A DNA stretch of 7,700 nucleotides from contig JAIRTS010000232.1 in the NCBI GenBank assembly GCA_031254795.1, forward strand, positions 1 to 7,700. The letters are read 5' to 3'. This stretch comes from Treponema sp. (GTDB lineage Bacteria > Spirochaetota > Spirochaetia > Treponematales > Breznakiellaceae). A program made the position numbers and the translations under genes. Numbering within the stretch: the stretch's first letter is position 1; each line of letters opens with the position of its first letter. Below, piece after piece: positions 1 to 6,374 of this stretch. Under the pieces are notes generated by a model. It made no database searches, was not told the DNA's origin, and saw only the letters and a list, made by a program, of their open reading frames with translations.

Positions 1-1035
1 CGCGTTCCGCGTCGCCAAACACAGCGTCTTGAATATAGCGCCATCGGCCGAAAAGGCCGCGCGGTTTTTGGCGGCTTTACGCAACTGGCAATTCAATGGC
101 TCAATCGCGTTGGCCGCGCAAATCGCGCGGCGCGTTTCCAGCGAATATTTATAATATTCGCGCGAGCCGCTCCAACGCTCGTCCCATGACAGGTGAATCA
201 TCGGGAGCTTTCCTTCCCAGGCTTCGCCAAACGCCTCAAGAGCGTCGCTGGCCGCCCCCTCGCCTGCGGCCCCGCAAATCTCCTTCAAGCCGGCGCGGGC
301 TTTTTTCAGACCCTTGCATGAGACATATTTCGTCCAACCGCGCGCCACGCGGACGACGCGCGGTTGGACGCGGGCGTCCGGGAACACGGCGCGGGCCGCC
401 TCGGGAAACACGGCCTGCCCGTCCACGCGGGCGGCAAGCGTGTCTTCCGCCTCCCGGCCGCGAAGCTCTTTCAACGCCCACATCCAAAACGCGGCCCCCT
501 CGCTTTCCACTGCCCTCAGCCCTAACGCCTCTTTTTGGCCTTCAAAATCGACCCACAGGGACACATAGACCCTTTTTGCGCGGCTGCCCCCGCCCCGCCT
601 CGCTTTCACCCGCGGCGCGTCCAGGCGCGCAATCGCGCGGGGTTTTTCAAGCGGCCGGCTCCGCCGCCCTTTCACTTCCTCCACGATCCAGGCGTCACCC
701 GGCCGATTGATTCAGGCGACGCCTCGACGCCATAGATTTTTTCAAGGCGGGCTTGTATGCCCCGGCCGGCCGTCCCGAATGAACGCGTCGAGATTGTTTG
801 GCCGTTGCGCGGCGGAACCCGCTTTTGACATTTTGAGGCTATCCGAGGCCGGAATGCCCCGCTCCGGCCCCGGGGAATCCGGGCGGCCGCCTCCTGATCC
901 TCGGCGAGCGCGGCCTTTTCGGTATGCTCGTTGCGGCTGTCCCCGCCGGACACCGTCCGTCGTCATGTGTGTCTTGGCGTTTAATCCTCCGAGGGATTTC
1001 CCCAACGCCTGTCTCCTGTTTTTTTTACGCTCCAC
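1..1035 (-). pseudogene. IS256-family (Mutator-type DDE) transposase, frameshifted remnant, 3' end outside window
   Basis: Read on the minus strand, one frame from about 697 down to 1 is continuous and has the order of IS256 transposases: LDAPRVKAR, YVSLWVDFEGQKEALGL, ARVDGQAVFPEA, TKYVSCKGLKKA, LSWDERW, then TRRAICAANAIEPLNCQLRK. The three catalytic acidic residues are recognisable: Asp in LDAPRVK (619-621), Asp in RVDG (421-423) and Glu in NAIEPLN (100-102). The conserved C-x2-H motif after the second Asp reads R-V-V-R, so it is lost. Upstream homology (GDSRNEHTEKA, ARIPRGRSGAFRPRI, IQARLEKIYGVEASPES) lies in a different frame (672-953), with the switch near 694-700 and a TGA at 712-714 in the downstream frame. 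Further switches seem to occur near 780-830 and 940-960. The N-terminus, perhaps in the frame of 1025-1279, could not be assigned. The lesions are too many for a working enzyme. Confidence 0.85.
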
Positions 1036-1355
1036 ACGCGTCAGGATGGACTTTCACCGGGATCGAATCCGGAGAAGCCGCCGTTATCCGCCTGTCCGCC
1101 GGATGCTCTTTACGGAGAGCCTGAGAAATCCGTTCCGGCGCGCCGTTTTTAGCCCGGCTGTTTATTCGCATGCAAATCGTATGCCGGGGGCAGAAGGAAG
1201 GGGGAGGCGGTCGCCATTCACAGCCGTTTTCGCGGATACACATGGCGGCGTCAGGAAAGACACGGTCATCGACTCTCACATTTCCGCGTCGTTTCGAAAA
1301 GAGGCGGATAATCTTCCCGCGTTATTTTCACAGGTCAAGTATATCTTATTTCCTT

Positions 1356-1371
1356 AGTGTGAACAGTCCCT
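1356..1371 (-). repeat. Candidate terminal inverted repeat (transposase 5' side) of the IS256-type element
   Basis: Read outward-to-inward on the minus strand the end is AGGGACTGTTCACACT. IS256-family elements commonly have termini of this general kind (GGG/GAG-x-CTGT-xx-ACA), and it lies at the expected side, upstream of the transposase N-terminus. It also coincides with the composition change from GC-rich to AT-rich DNA. The partner repeat is beyond position 1, so the call rests on one end only. Confidence 0.55.
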
Positions 1372-1397
1372 AGTTTATCATACCGCCCGCTTCCTTA

Positions 1398-2334
1398 TCA
1401 ACCCTCTTTCAGACTAATACCACTTTTTATATATCCTCTGTTCCACTTGCTTCTATTGCTCGCTTGTGTTATATTCTTTCCATACTTATTAAATGCCCGT
1501 CCCCCGCTTATTTCTATAAACCAAAATAACCGTAAACTTCCATATATCGCGTCATAATTTATATCGTATTTCCCCCACATCGGAAAGCGTCACATTACTT
1601 GAATCCCTTTTTATTCCTATCCCTATTCGCAACCTTTCGGCCAACGGGTTCTCATTCCTAAAACGCCGATACCACAATGAGTCGTCATATTTACGCGAAC
1701 CGGCCTTTATAATCAAACTGATCGGAAATTTTGGCACAATTGTCATCCACATCCCCGGCATAATATCGAAGTTAATCCATTCATAATTCCATGACAGACT
1801 TATTGAGGGAATTGTCCATAAAAGCCACGGCATTCCGTTGTCCAATGTCAAGCCAACTCATAACACTAAGTTTCCGCCAAGATCCATCGAAAAATGCCTG
1901 CCGTTTATTAAATCATACGAATATCCCGCCACGCCCATAAACGCGCGTAATTCACCATATACCGATTTATCCGTCAGGGCTATAAATGATCTATTGATTG
2001 TATGACGTTTTATTTTTTGAACGACCGATAAAGCGGCGGTGTGATACAAATTGGGAATATCAAGATTTACGCCTGTCAGCGCCTGCGGAGTATATATCAT
2101 TGAAATGGAAAACGACTTATCCCTTTCATTGGGGTTAAATTGGTATAAGGTCAATCCGCCAACGACGCTATGAGATTGAATATCACCGAGTGTGATAAAT
2201 GTGCAGGACAGCATAGGTATGGAAAATATTCTTGGCATATTTTTATTTTCCGTTTGATTTATAATTGGAGCTGAATAGAGGGAAAAAGAGTCGATAAAAA
2301 ACAGAGCGAATACGATAGTGATAAATTTGTTCAT
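1398..2334 (-). pseudogene. Exported, beta-strand-rich protein of unknown function, broken by an in-frame TGA and a frameshift
   Basis: I do not recognise this family. The gene starts at 2334 behind an AGAGG ribosome-binding site. It begins with a clear Sec signal peptide: MNKF, a hydrophobic core around ITIVFALFFI, and probable cleavage after LYSA. The first 158 codons end at a TGA (1858-1860), but the same frame continues with similar composition for about 95 more codons (VGLTLDNGMPW onward). A second break near the run of five C (1572-1576, plus strand) ends that frame. Removing one base continues coding as VGKYDINYDAIYG to a TGA-TAA pair at 1395-1400. Joined, the product would be about 311 residues, rich in alternating hydrophobic and aromatic residues and Gly, suggesting an outer-membrane or periplasmic beta-structure. 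Without readthrough only the first 158 residues would be made. The gene's end abuts the IS element. Confidence 0.7.
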
Positions 2335-2351
2335 TTTAACCTCTTTTCGGC

Positions 2352-2380
2352 ATATTATATCAATATAAACATTTAATCAA
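2352..2380 (-). promoter_or_regulatory. Predicted sigma70-type promoter for the exported-protein gene
   Basis: On the minus strand TTGATT (2375-2380) lies 17 bases from TAATAT (2352-2357). The overlapping TATAAT at 2354-2359 would give a 15-base spacer. It is about 20 bases upstream of the start codon at 2334, with AGAGG between. This is a motif match only. Confidence 0.5.
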
Positions 2381-2401
2381 GTGATTTGCGGCGATAAGGA
2401 T

Positions 2402-2446
2402 GGCGGCGCACACAATTTTTAAAAAAATTTGTGTTTTTATGTCGCC
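2402..2446. other. AT-rich interrupted palindrome between two divergent promoters
   Basis: ACACAATTTTT (2410-2420) faces AAAAAAATTTGTGT (2421-2434). Six outer base pairs (ACACAA/TTGTGT) and a T/A inner stem form with one bulged base. GGCG (2402-2405) and CGCC (2443-2446) could close it further. It sits between the two predicted promoters. It could be an operator, or a structured element limiting readthrough either way; a T run follows on the plus strand. No specific regulator can be named. Confidence 0.45.
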
Positions 2447-2455
2447 TAACACCTC

Positions 2456-2484
2456 TTTACCCGCGCATCTTTTTATGATAAAAT
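2456..2484 (+). promoter_or_regulatory. Predicted extended -10 sigma70 promoter for galE-galK
   Basis: TTTACC (2456-2461), a 17-base spacer, then TGA-TAAAAT (2476-2484), where the TG makes an extended -10. The expected start of transcription is close to 2491, right at the AAAGGAG ribosome-binding site (2491-2497). The leader would be very short, leaving no room for a riboswitch or attenuator. Confidence 0.6.
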
Positions 2485-2502
2485 GGGCGTAAAGGAGAAA
2501 GC

Positions 2503-3486
2503 ATGAACATATTGGTCATTGGCGGAGCGGGTTACATTGGAAGCCATGTGGCCCGCGAATTTCTGGACAAGGGTTGCTGCGTAACGGTATTCGACAACCT
2601 GTCTTCTGGTCTTCGAGACAATCTGTTTCCGGAGGGGACGTTCGTGTACGGAGATATATTGGATTATACGAGGCTTTCGCGGGTTATGAGCGACGCCGTA
2701 ACGTCCAGTTGCGGGGGTTTTGACGCGCTTGTCCATCTGGCGGCTTTCAAGGCCGCCGGAGAATCCATGATAAAACCGGAGAAGTATTCGGTGAACAACA
2801 TCCACGGCGCCATCAATATTCTGAACGCTGCGGTGGAAAACGGCGTCATGAACATTGTTTTCTCCTCCAGCGCGGCGGTTTTCGGAGAACCCCGCTATCT
2901 GCCCATTGACGAGAGTCATCCGACAAATCCTGAGAACTACTACGGGTTCACCAAGCTGGAGATCGAACGGTTTCTGGGCTGGTATGAAAAACTCAAAGAG
3001 ATTCGTTTCGCAAGCCTCCGGTATTTTAACGCCGCAGGCTATGATGTGAGGGGGCGCGTCAAAGGCAAAGAATTGAACCCCGCGAACCTCATTCCCATTG
3101 TCATGGAAGCGGCGTCCGGTCTTCGGAATGAAGTGAGTGTCTTTGGCGATGATTACGACACGCCGGATGGAACGTGCGTCCGCGACTACATTCATGTAAC
3201 TGATTTAGCTGTTGCCCATGTACAGGCTCTGGACTACATCAGCAAGAATGGAAAAAGCCTCACCGTCAACTTGGGGAGCGAAAAAGGAACCTCGGTGCTT
3301 GAAGTCATTGAGACCGCCCGCAGGGTTACGGGAAAACCCATACCAACACGAATTGCGGGACGCCGCGCCGGAGATCCGGCGAAACTCACCGCTTCGGCCG
3401 CCTATGCGCGAGAAACCCTAGAGTGGGAGGCGCGGCATTCGGATATGGAGACGATTATCAGAACAAGCTGGGATGTATACAAATGA
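2503..3486 (+). CDS. galE: UDP-glucose 4-epimerase
   Basis: Interconverts UDP-glucose and UDP-galactose in the cytoplasm using tightly bound NAD, linking galactose use to surface-glycan synthesis. The 327-residue protein has the extended short-chain dehydrogenase plan. The NAD-binding GGAGYIGSH is at residues 8-15 and VFDNLSSG at 29-36. HLAAFKAAGES (78-88) and SSSAAVFGEP with its catalytic Ser (121-130) follow. The catalytic YGFTK (Tyr147, Lys151) and the RYFNAAG substrate loop (173-179) come next. CVRDYIHVTDLA (225-236) and NLGSEKGTSVLEVI (256-269) complete the family pattern. Length is close to the usual 330-340. The start is fixed by AAAGGAG five bases upstream of ATG. Its TGA stop overlaps the galK start (ATGA), indicating one operon with translational coupling. 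Substrate preference (UDP-Glc or also UDP-GlcNAc) cannot be read from the sequence. Confidence 0.93.
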   Translation: MNILVIGGAGYIGSHVAREFLDKGCCVTVFDNLSSGLRDNLFPEGTFVYGDILDYTRLSRVMSDAVTSSCGGFDALVHLAAFKAAGESMIKPEKYSVNNIHGAINILNAAVENGVMNIVFSSSAAVFGEPRYLPIDESHPTNPENYYGFTKLEIERFLGWYEKLKEIRFASLRYFNAAGYDVRGRVKGKELNPANLIPIVMEAASGLRNEVSVFGDDYDTPDGTCVRDYIHVTDLAVAHVQALDYISKNGKSLTVNLGSEKGTSVLEVIETARRVTGKPIPTRIAGRRAGDPAKLTASAAYARETLEWEARHSDMETIIRTSWDVYK

Positions 3487-4880
3487 CCATAACCACCGCG
3501 TTGCGAACACTTGATTCAGAGGGTGCGGACGGCTATTTCGCCGAACTCTATGGCGCCGGAGAAGAAGTTATTGCGGAACAGAAGAAGCGGTATGCCGCGC
3601 TTGTCGAACAATTCAGGCGACGTTTTGGCGACATCCACGGCGATCCCGGCGACATCCACATTTTCAGTTCCCCGGGACGGAGTGAGATCGGCGGAAATCA
3701 TACGGATCATAACCACGGAAAGGCGCTGACGGCAAGCGTTCAACTTGACGCGCTCGGCGTTATCGCCGCATGTGAAGAGAGCCGCATCTCAATTTGCGAC
3801 TCCACTTACCATGAAGATTATGCTGTCGCTATAACAGAATATCCTGAACCCGAGGACAAAACCGGCTCGTCCGCTCTTGTCCGAGGAATCATCGCCGGTT
3901 TCAAGAACGCCGGTTTTGCGACCGGCGGTTTCAAAGGTTGCTTTGAAAGCCGCGTGCTTCCGGGATCCGGAATGAGTTCTTCCGCCGCGTTTGAAATGCT
4001 TATCTGCGGTATTCTGAACGCCCTGTACAACAACAATGCAATTCCCATGGAAAAACTCGCGGCAATCGGGCAGTACGCGGAAAATGTTTTCTGGGGCAAG
4101 GCGTCAGGATTGTTGGACCAAATGGCGTGCGCGGCGGGCGGCGTGGCCGCGCTCGATTTTGAACATCCCGCCGCTCCGGCGCTGGAGCGGATTCCTTTTG
4201 ATTTTGAGTCTCTCGGCTATCGTCTTGTCATCGTAAACACCGGTGGAAGCCACGCCGATTTAAGCGCCGACTATTCGTCTGTCCCCGTCGAGATGAAGAG
4301 CGTCGCATCTTTTTTGGGCAAGGAAGCGTTGCGGGGTTTGACCGTAGAAGAATTGACGCGACGTCTGCCCGCTCTCCGCCGCCACTGCGGCGACCGCGCC
4401 GTACTGAGAGCGTTGCACTTTGTTGAAGAAAATAGAAGGGTGGAGGAAGAAATCAAGGCGCTGAAAGAAAACAACTTCACCGCTTTCCTGCGTTTGGCGC
4501 AAGAATCGGGCGACTCCTCCTACCGGTGGCTGCAAAACGCGGCGCCGCCCGGCGCCATCCACGAACAAAACATACCGATCTGCCTTGCCATGACAGAACT
4601 CTTTTTCCGACTTCACGGTCTGGACGGAGATGCCGCAGGCGCCGCGCCACGCGCAGCCTGCCGCCTTCACGGCGGGGGGTTTGCCGGCGTGATTCAGGTG
4701 TTCCTGCCGAAGGAATGCGTTGACGAATACCGCGCGTGGATGCATAGGGTTTTGGGCTTCGCTGGCGCGGGCGATGCGGGGCAACATCCCTCAGAGTGGC
4801 GTTCTGACCCGGTTTTTGTGATGTCCATCCGTCCCTGCGGGGTGCGAGAACTGCGCCAAAAAGACAAGTCCGCGCAGTAA
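3483..4880 (+). CDS. galK: Galactokinase (GHMP kinase), divergent long form
   Basis: Phosphorylates galactose to galactose-1-phosphate with ATP in the cytoplasm. From the ATG overlapping the galE stop, the protein is 465 residues, longer than the usual 380-430. A more upstream in-frame ATG at 3423 would lie inside galE and is less likely. GHMP features are in order: the galactokinase signature SPGRSEIGGNHTDHNHGK (63-80), the ATP loop LPGSGMSSSAAFE (159-171), GLLDQMACAAGG with the probable catalytic Asp (209-220), VIVNTGGSHADL (249-260), and the C-terminal AACRLHGGGFAG (391-402). The signature differs from the textbook GRVNLIGEHTDYNGG, marking a separate galactokinase subgroup. A long N-terminal helix-like stretch (residues 1-55) precedes the core. 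Two oddities are an in-frame seven-codon duplication at residues 49-59 and an apparent insertion (about 427-443) before VMSIRPCG. No galT follows, so galactose-1-phosphate must be handled elsewhere. Confidence 0.9.
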   Translation: MTITTALRTLDSEGADGYFAELYGAGEEVIAEQKKRYAALVEQFRRRFGDIHGDPGDIHIFSSPGRSEIGGNHTDHNHGKALTASVQLDALGVIAACEESRISICDSTYHEDYAVAITEYPEPEDKTGSSALVRGIIAGFKNAGFATGGFKGCFESRVLPGSGMSSSAAFEMLICGILNALYNNNAIPMEKLAAIGQYAENVFWGKASGLLDQMACAAGGVAALDFEHPAAPALERIPFDFESLGYRLVIVNTGGSHADLSADYSSVPVEMKSVASFLGKEALRGLTVEELTRRLPALRRHCGDRAVLRALHFVEENRRVEEEIKALKENNFTAFLRLAQESGDSSYRWLQNAAPPGAIHEQNIPICLAMTELFFRLHGLDGDAAGAAPRAACRLHGGGFAGVIQVFLPKECVDEYRAWMHRVLGFAGAGDAGQHPSEWRSDPVFVMSIRPCGVRELRQKDKSAQ

Positions 4881-4904
4881 CAACCGGTGCCGGGGGACTT
4901 TTGT
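4866..4904 (+). terminator. Weak terminator-like hairpin at the galK 3' end
   Basis: AAGTCC (4866-4871) can pair with GGACTT (4895-4900) across a GC-rich loop containing CCGGTGCCGG, followed by only a few T. The stem begins inside the last codons of galK. This is the only terminator-like structure seen after the operon, and it is not a strong one. Confidence 0.25.
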
Positions 4905-5170
4905 GAACCTTCGTTCCCTGGCGCGAAACATGCCCCACAGAATAAGCGCGAGTCGTGTGGACGGACAGTGTCATCTTTTGATTTTCAAGATCATGCTTGG
5001 AAGATTGGCTTGATTTCACGCGAATCTCACAAACTTTTAGTTCTATAGCCAGTTTCAAAATCCAACCCGAATGTAGTTCGCGTTTTGAAACTGACTCTAT
5101 TGGTATTTGGCGTTGATCCAGAAAGAATGAAGGCTGCTGTTTTAAAGCCACTACATCGACGCCGAGTTTT
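4881..5170. other. Intergenic region with no supportable gene; contains one palindrome
   Basis: No reading frame here has a plausible start, ribosome-binding site and recognisable product. The only distinct structure is the palindrome at 5045-5100. A small imperfect hairpin (GAGT/ACTC flanked by GAC/GTC) lies near 5158-5180. The stretch 5100-5170 separates the palindrome from the glycosyltransferase remnant and shows no homology I can name. Confidence 0.5.
5045..5100. repeat. Interrupted palindrome with a nested hairpin, REP-like candidate
   Basis: CAGTTTCAAAA (5050-5060) and TTTTGAAACTG (5083-5093) are perfect 11-base inverted arms. They extend outward to ATAG (5045-5048) and CTAT (5097-5100) with a two-base offset. 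Inside the loop, CGAA and TTCG around TGTAG can form a second small hairpin. No T run follows, so it is not an ordinary terminator. It could be a dispersed extragenic palindrome, a small transposon end, or an RNA structure. Only one copy is in the window. Confidence 0.65.
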
Positions 5171-5410
5171 TATACTCGTCAAAAATGTCATAGTTAAAAA
5201 ATCAACCGCGTCCGCAAACAAGAGCAACCTTCCCCTCGCTCTTTCCAGCCCGATACCCTCCGACTTTTGTAAAGATCGCCTCCGTATGGGAACTATTTAA
5301 TCCTGGAAAATTTTTAAAATCCCCTACAGCCGGATCGCTGTTGTCGTCGACAATAATTATTTGAACATTCTGGCGGAATTTTCATGAGGAATTATTATTG
5401 AATAGCCGTA
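5171..5410 (-). pseudogene. Family 2 glycosyltransferase N-terminal remnant, scrambled by deletions and frameshifts
   Basis: Three consecutive minus-strand pieces in different frames match the order of a GT-A fold family 2 glycosyltransferase. The first is YSIIIPHENSARMF (near 5363-5404), which resembles the opening beta strand of these enzymes and is followed at once by a stop. The second, in another frame, is IIIVDDNSDP then DFKNFPGLN and EAIFTK; it carries the nucleotide-sugar-binding VDD motif. The third, shifted again, is GRLLLFADAVDFLTMTFL. It corresponds to the GKWLLFADADDFF region with the metal-binding DxD, here DAVD rather than DADD. About 15 residues expected between the first and second pieces are missing. 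Similarity stops near 5171, and the rest of the enzyme is absent. It lies immediately downstream of the intact glycosyltransferase gene on the same strand, as if once the next gene of that operon. Confidence 0.75.
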
Positions 5411-5411
5411 A

Positions 5412-6323
5412 TTACAACACTTGTCGCTCATTTCCACTCGCAATATATCCGTAATAGGTTAATTTTCCGTCGACAATCCTGCGATATCTATCTTTATACG
5501 ATAACTTATGAAAACAAGTGTCGCCGGTTAGTTCATTATAATCTTTCGCGTTGAATTCATTGTTTAAATTGGCGCATAGCCAATGTACATAACGATTGGA
5601 ATAGGGAATGTTTTCAATCATTCTATTGACATTCGCTATTTCATTGCATGCGATGGCTATGCTGTCGTCTATAAGAAAATAGTCTATCATTTTGTTGTTC
5701 GTCTTCCAATACTCAAAGAAAATCGTCATAAGATATTCAAATAAAAGATTGTTTTTGTTCGCGTAAAACAAGAACGCCGTCCATCTGCTCCTTGAAATAT
5801 AATTGGAGTCGTTAAGCCGCCTTAAGCTATACAACTCTGTTTCAGGAGCAAATTTCGGCAACGGCTTGGTCGTGAAAATCGTGGAATCGAGCCATAATCC
5901 GCCGTATGTATATAACAAGCTCGCCCGCAATATATCAGACAAATGCGTGATGGTGATCATTTTTTTCTCCACTTTTTCTAGAATGTATTCCGGCAAAGAA
6001 ATATATTTTTTGTAATTTTCTTTTGTTATTACTGCTATCGTATGCCCATTGGCGTTCTTCTTAAGCTGATTATAACACGCTTTTACAAGTTCTGGCATAT
6101 TTTTCTCGCCTTGCCACCAGCACGTCCACACAATATAAGGCTCATCGGCGGGCGCGATTATATTCTTCTTTTCTCTAAAAGAAGCTATTATACCGGCATG
6201 ATTTTTTTGCAGCGTCCGCATGATTTTATTTCTATTATATCTAACGCTTTTATATAAGGAAACAAGCGCGTTAGGAAGCGCCGCTCTTGCTATTGTTTTT
6301 ATACCCATCTTTTTCATCCTCAT
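5412..6323 (-). CDS. Capsular polysaccharide synthesis-type glycosyltransferase (Caps_synth family)
   Basis: Likely transfers a sugar from a nucleotide donor during capsule, O-antigen or other surface-glycan assembly at the cytoplasmic face of the membrane. The 303-residue protein has the hallmarks of the Caps_synth/GT32-like group. These are PYIVWTCWWQGEKNMPELV (62-80, the nucleotide-sugar fold opening), ITHLSDILRASLLYTYGG (125-142) and the acidic motif GLWLDSTI (142-149), whose Asp would bind metal-nucleotide. No signal peptide or convincing transmembrane segment is seen; the N-terminus is basic and amphipathic. The start is uncertain. ATG at 6323 has AGG five bases upstream, but ATG at 6308 (MGIKTIARAAL) with GAGG nine bases upstream is a fair alternative. 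It lies 51 bases downstream of manC, and the two are probably co-transcribed. It is markedly more AT-rich than manC and galK, common for exchanged polysaccharide genes. Donor and acceptor are unknown. Confidence 0.82.
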   Translation of the reverse strand: MRMKKMGIKTIARAALPNALVSLYKSVRYNRNKIMRTLQKNHAGIIASFREKKNIIAPADEPYIVWTCWWQGEKNMPELVKACYNQLKKNANGHTIAVITKENYKKYISLPEYILEKVEKKMITITHLSDILRASLLYTYGGLWLDSTIFTTKPLPKFAPETELYSLRRLNDSNYISRSRWTAFLFYANKNNLLFEYLMTIFFEYWKTNNKMIDYFLIDDSIAIACNEIANVNRMIENIPYSNRYVHWLCANLNNEFNAKDYNELTGDTCFHKLSYKDRYRRIVDGKLTYYGYIASGNERQVL

Positions 6324-6337
6324 TATACCTGAAGGTC

Positions 6338-6362
6338 GCGGCTTCTGAAATCGAAAAGCCGC
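6338..6362 (-). other. Hairpin in the manC-glycosyltransferase gap
   Basis: GCGGCTT (6338-6344) and AAGCCGC (6356-6362) form a perfect seven-base-pair stem around an 11-base loop, between the manC stop and the next start. There is no T run after it on the minus strand. It is more likely a partial attenuator or an mRNA processing or stability element than a full terminator. Confidence 0.45.
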
Positions 6363-6374
6363 TTGATCTCGCTC

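Larger units (their letters stand above)
1..1371 (-). mobile_element. Degenerate IS256/Mutator-family insertion sequence, truncated by the left window edge
   Basis: This GC-rich block contains a decayed IS256-type transposase reading leftward. It ends on the right at a candidate terminal repeat, about 27 bases beyond the 3' end of the neighbouring exported-protein gene. The transposase's last roughly 40 residues, the other terminal repeat and any target duplication lie outside the window, so the full length cannot be given. The many frameshifts in the transposase mean the element cannot move by itself. The base composition is visibly richer in G and C than the AT-rich DNA that follows at 1372-2500, which fits an acquired element. 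The family assignment is well supported by the transposase; the exact right boundary is inferred from the terminus-like sequence. Confidence 0.8.

Noticed and set aside
96..710. Long plus-strand open frame of about 204 codons opposite the transposase.
   Set aside because: It is rich in Arg and Pro with no family resemblance, as expected for the antisense of GC-rich coding DNA. The minus strand here clearly matches IS256 transposases.
707..1357. Long plus-strand open frame of about 216 codons across the IS end.
   Set aside because: Its composition is low-complexity Arg/Pro-rich, it has no ribosome-binding site, and it overlaps recognisable transposase pieces on the other strand.
1858..1860. 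Possible reassignment of TGA to tryptophan or selenocysteine, since the exported-protein frame continues past a TGA.
   Set aside because: The four intact proteins contain about 19 tryptophans, seven of them in the AT-rich transferase, all encoded by TGG with no internal TGA. No selenocysteine-type hairpin was seen after the TGA, and the same gene has a separate frameshift, so plain inactivation is simpler.
4886..4905. Possible second IS terminus, because GGGACTTTTGTGAACC partly resembles the terminus near 1356-1371.
   Set aside because: Only a short AGTCCC-like core and a TGTGAAC-like word are shared, in a different arrangement. No transposase or second end accompanies it.
4477..5151. Minus-strand open frame of about 224 codons overlapping the galK 3' end.
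   Set aside because: Most of it is antisense to conserved galK residues. The remaining part crosses the palindrome and shows no recognisable domain.
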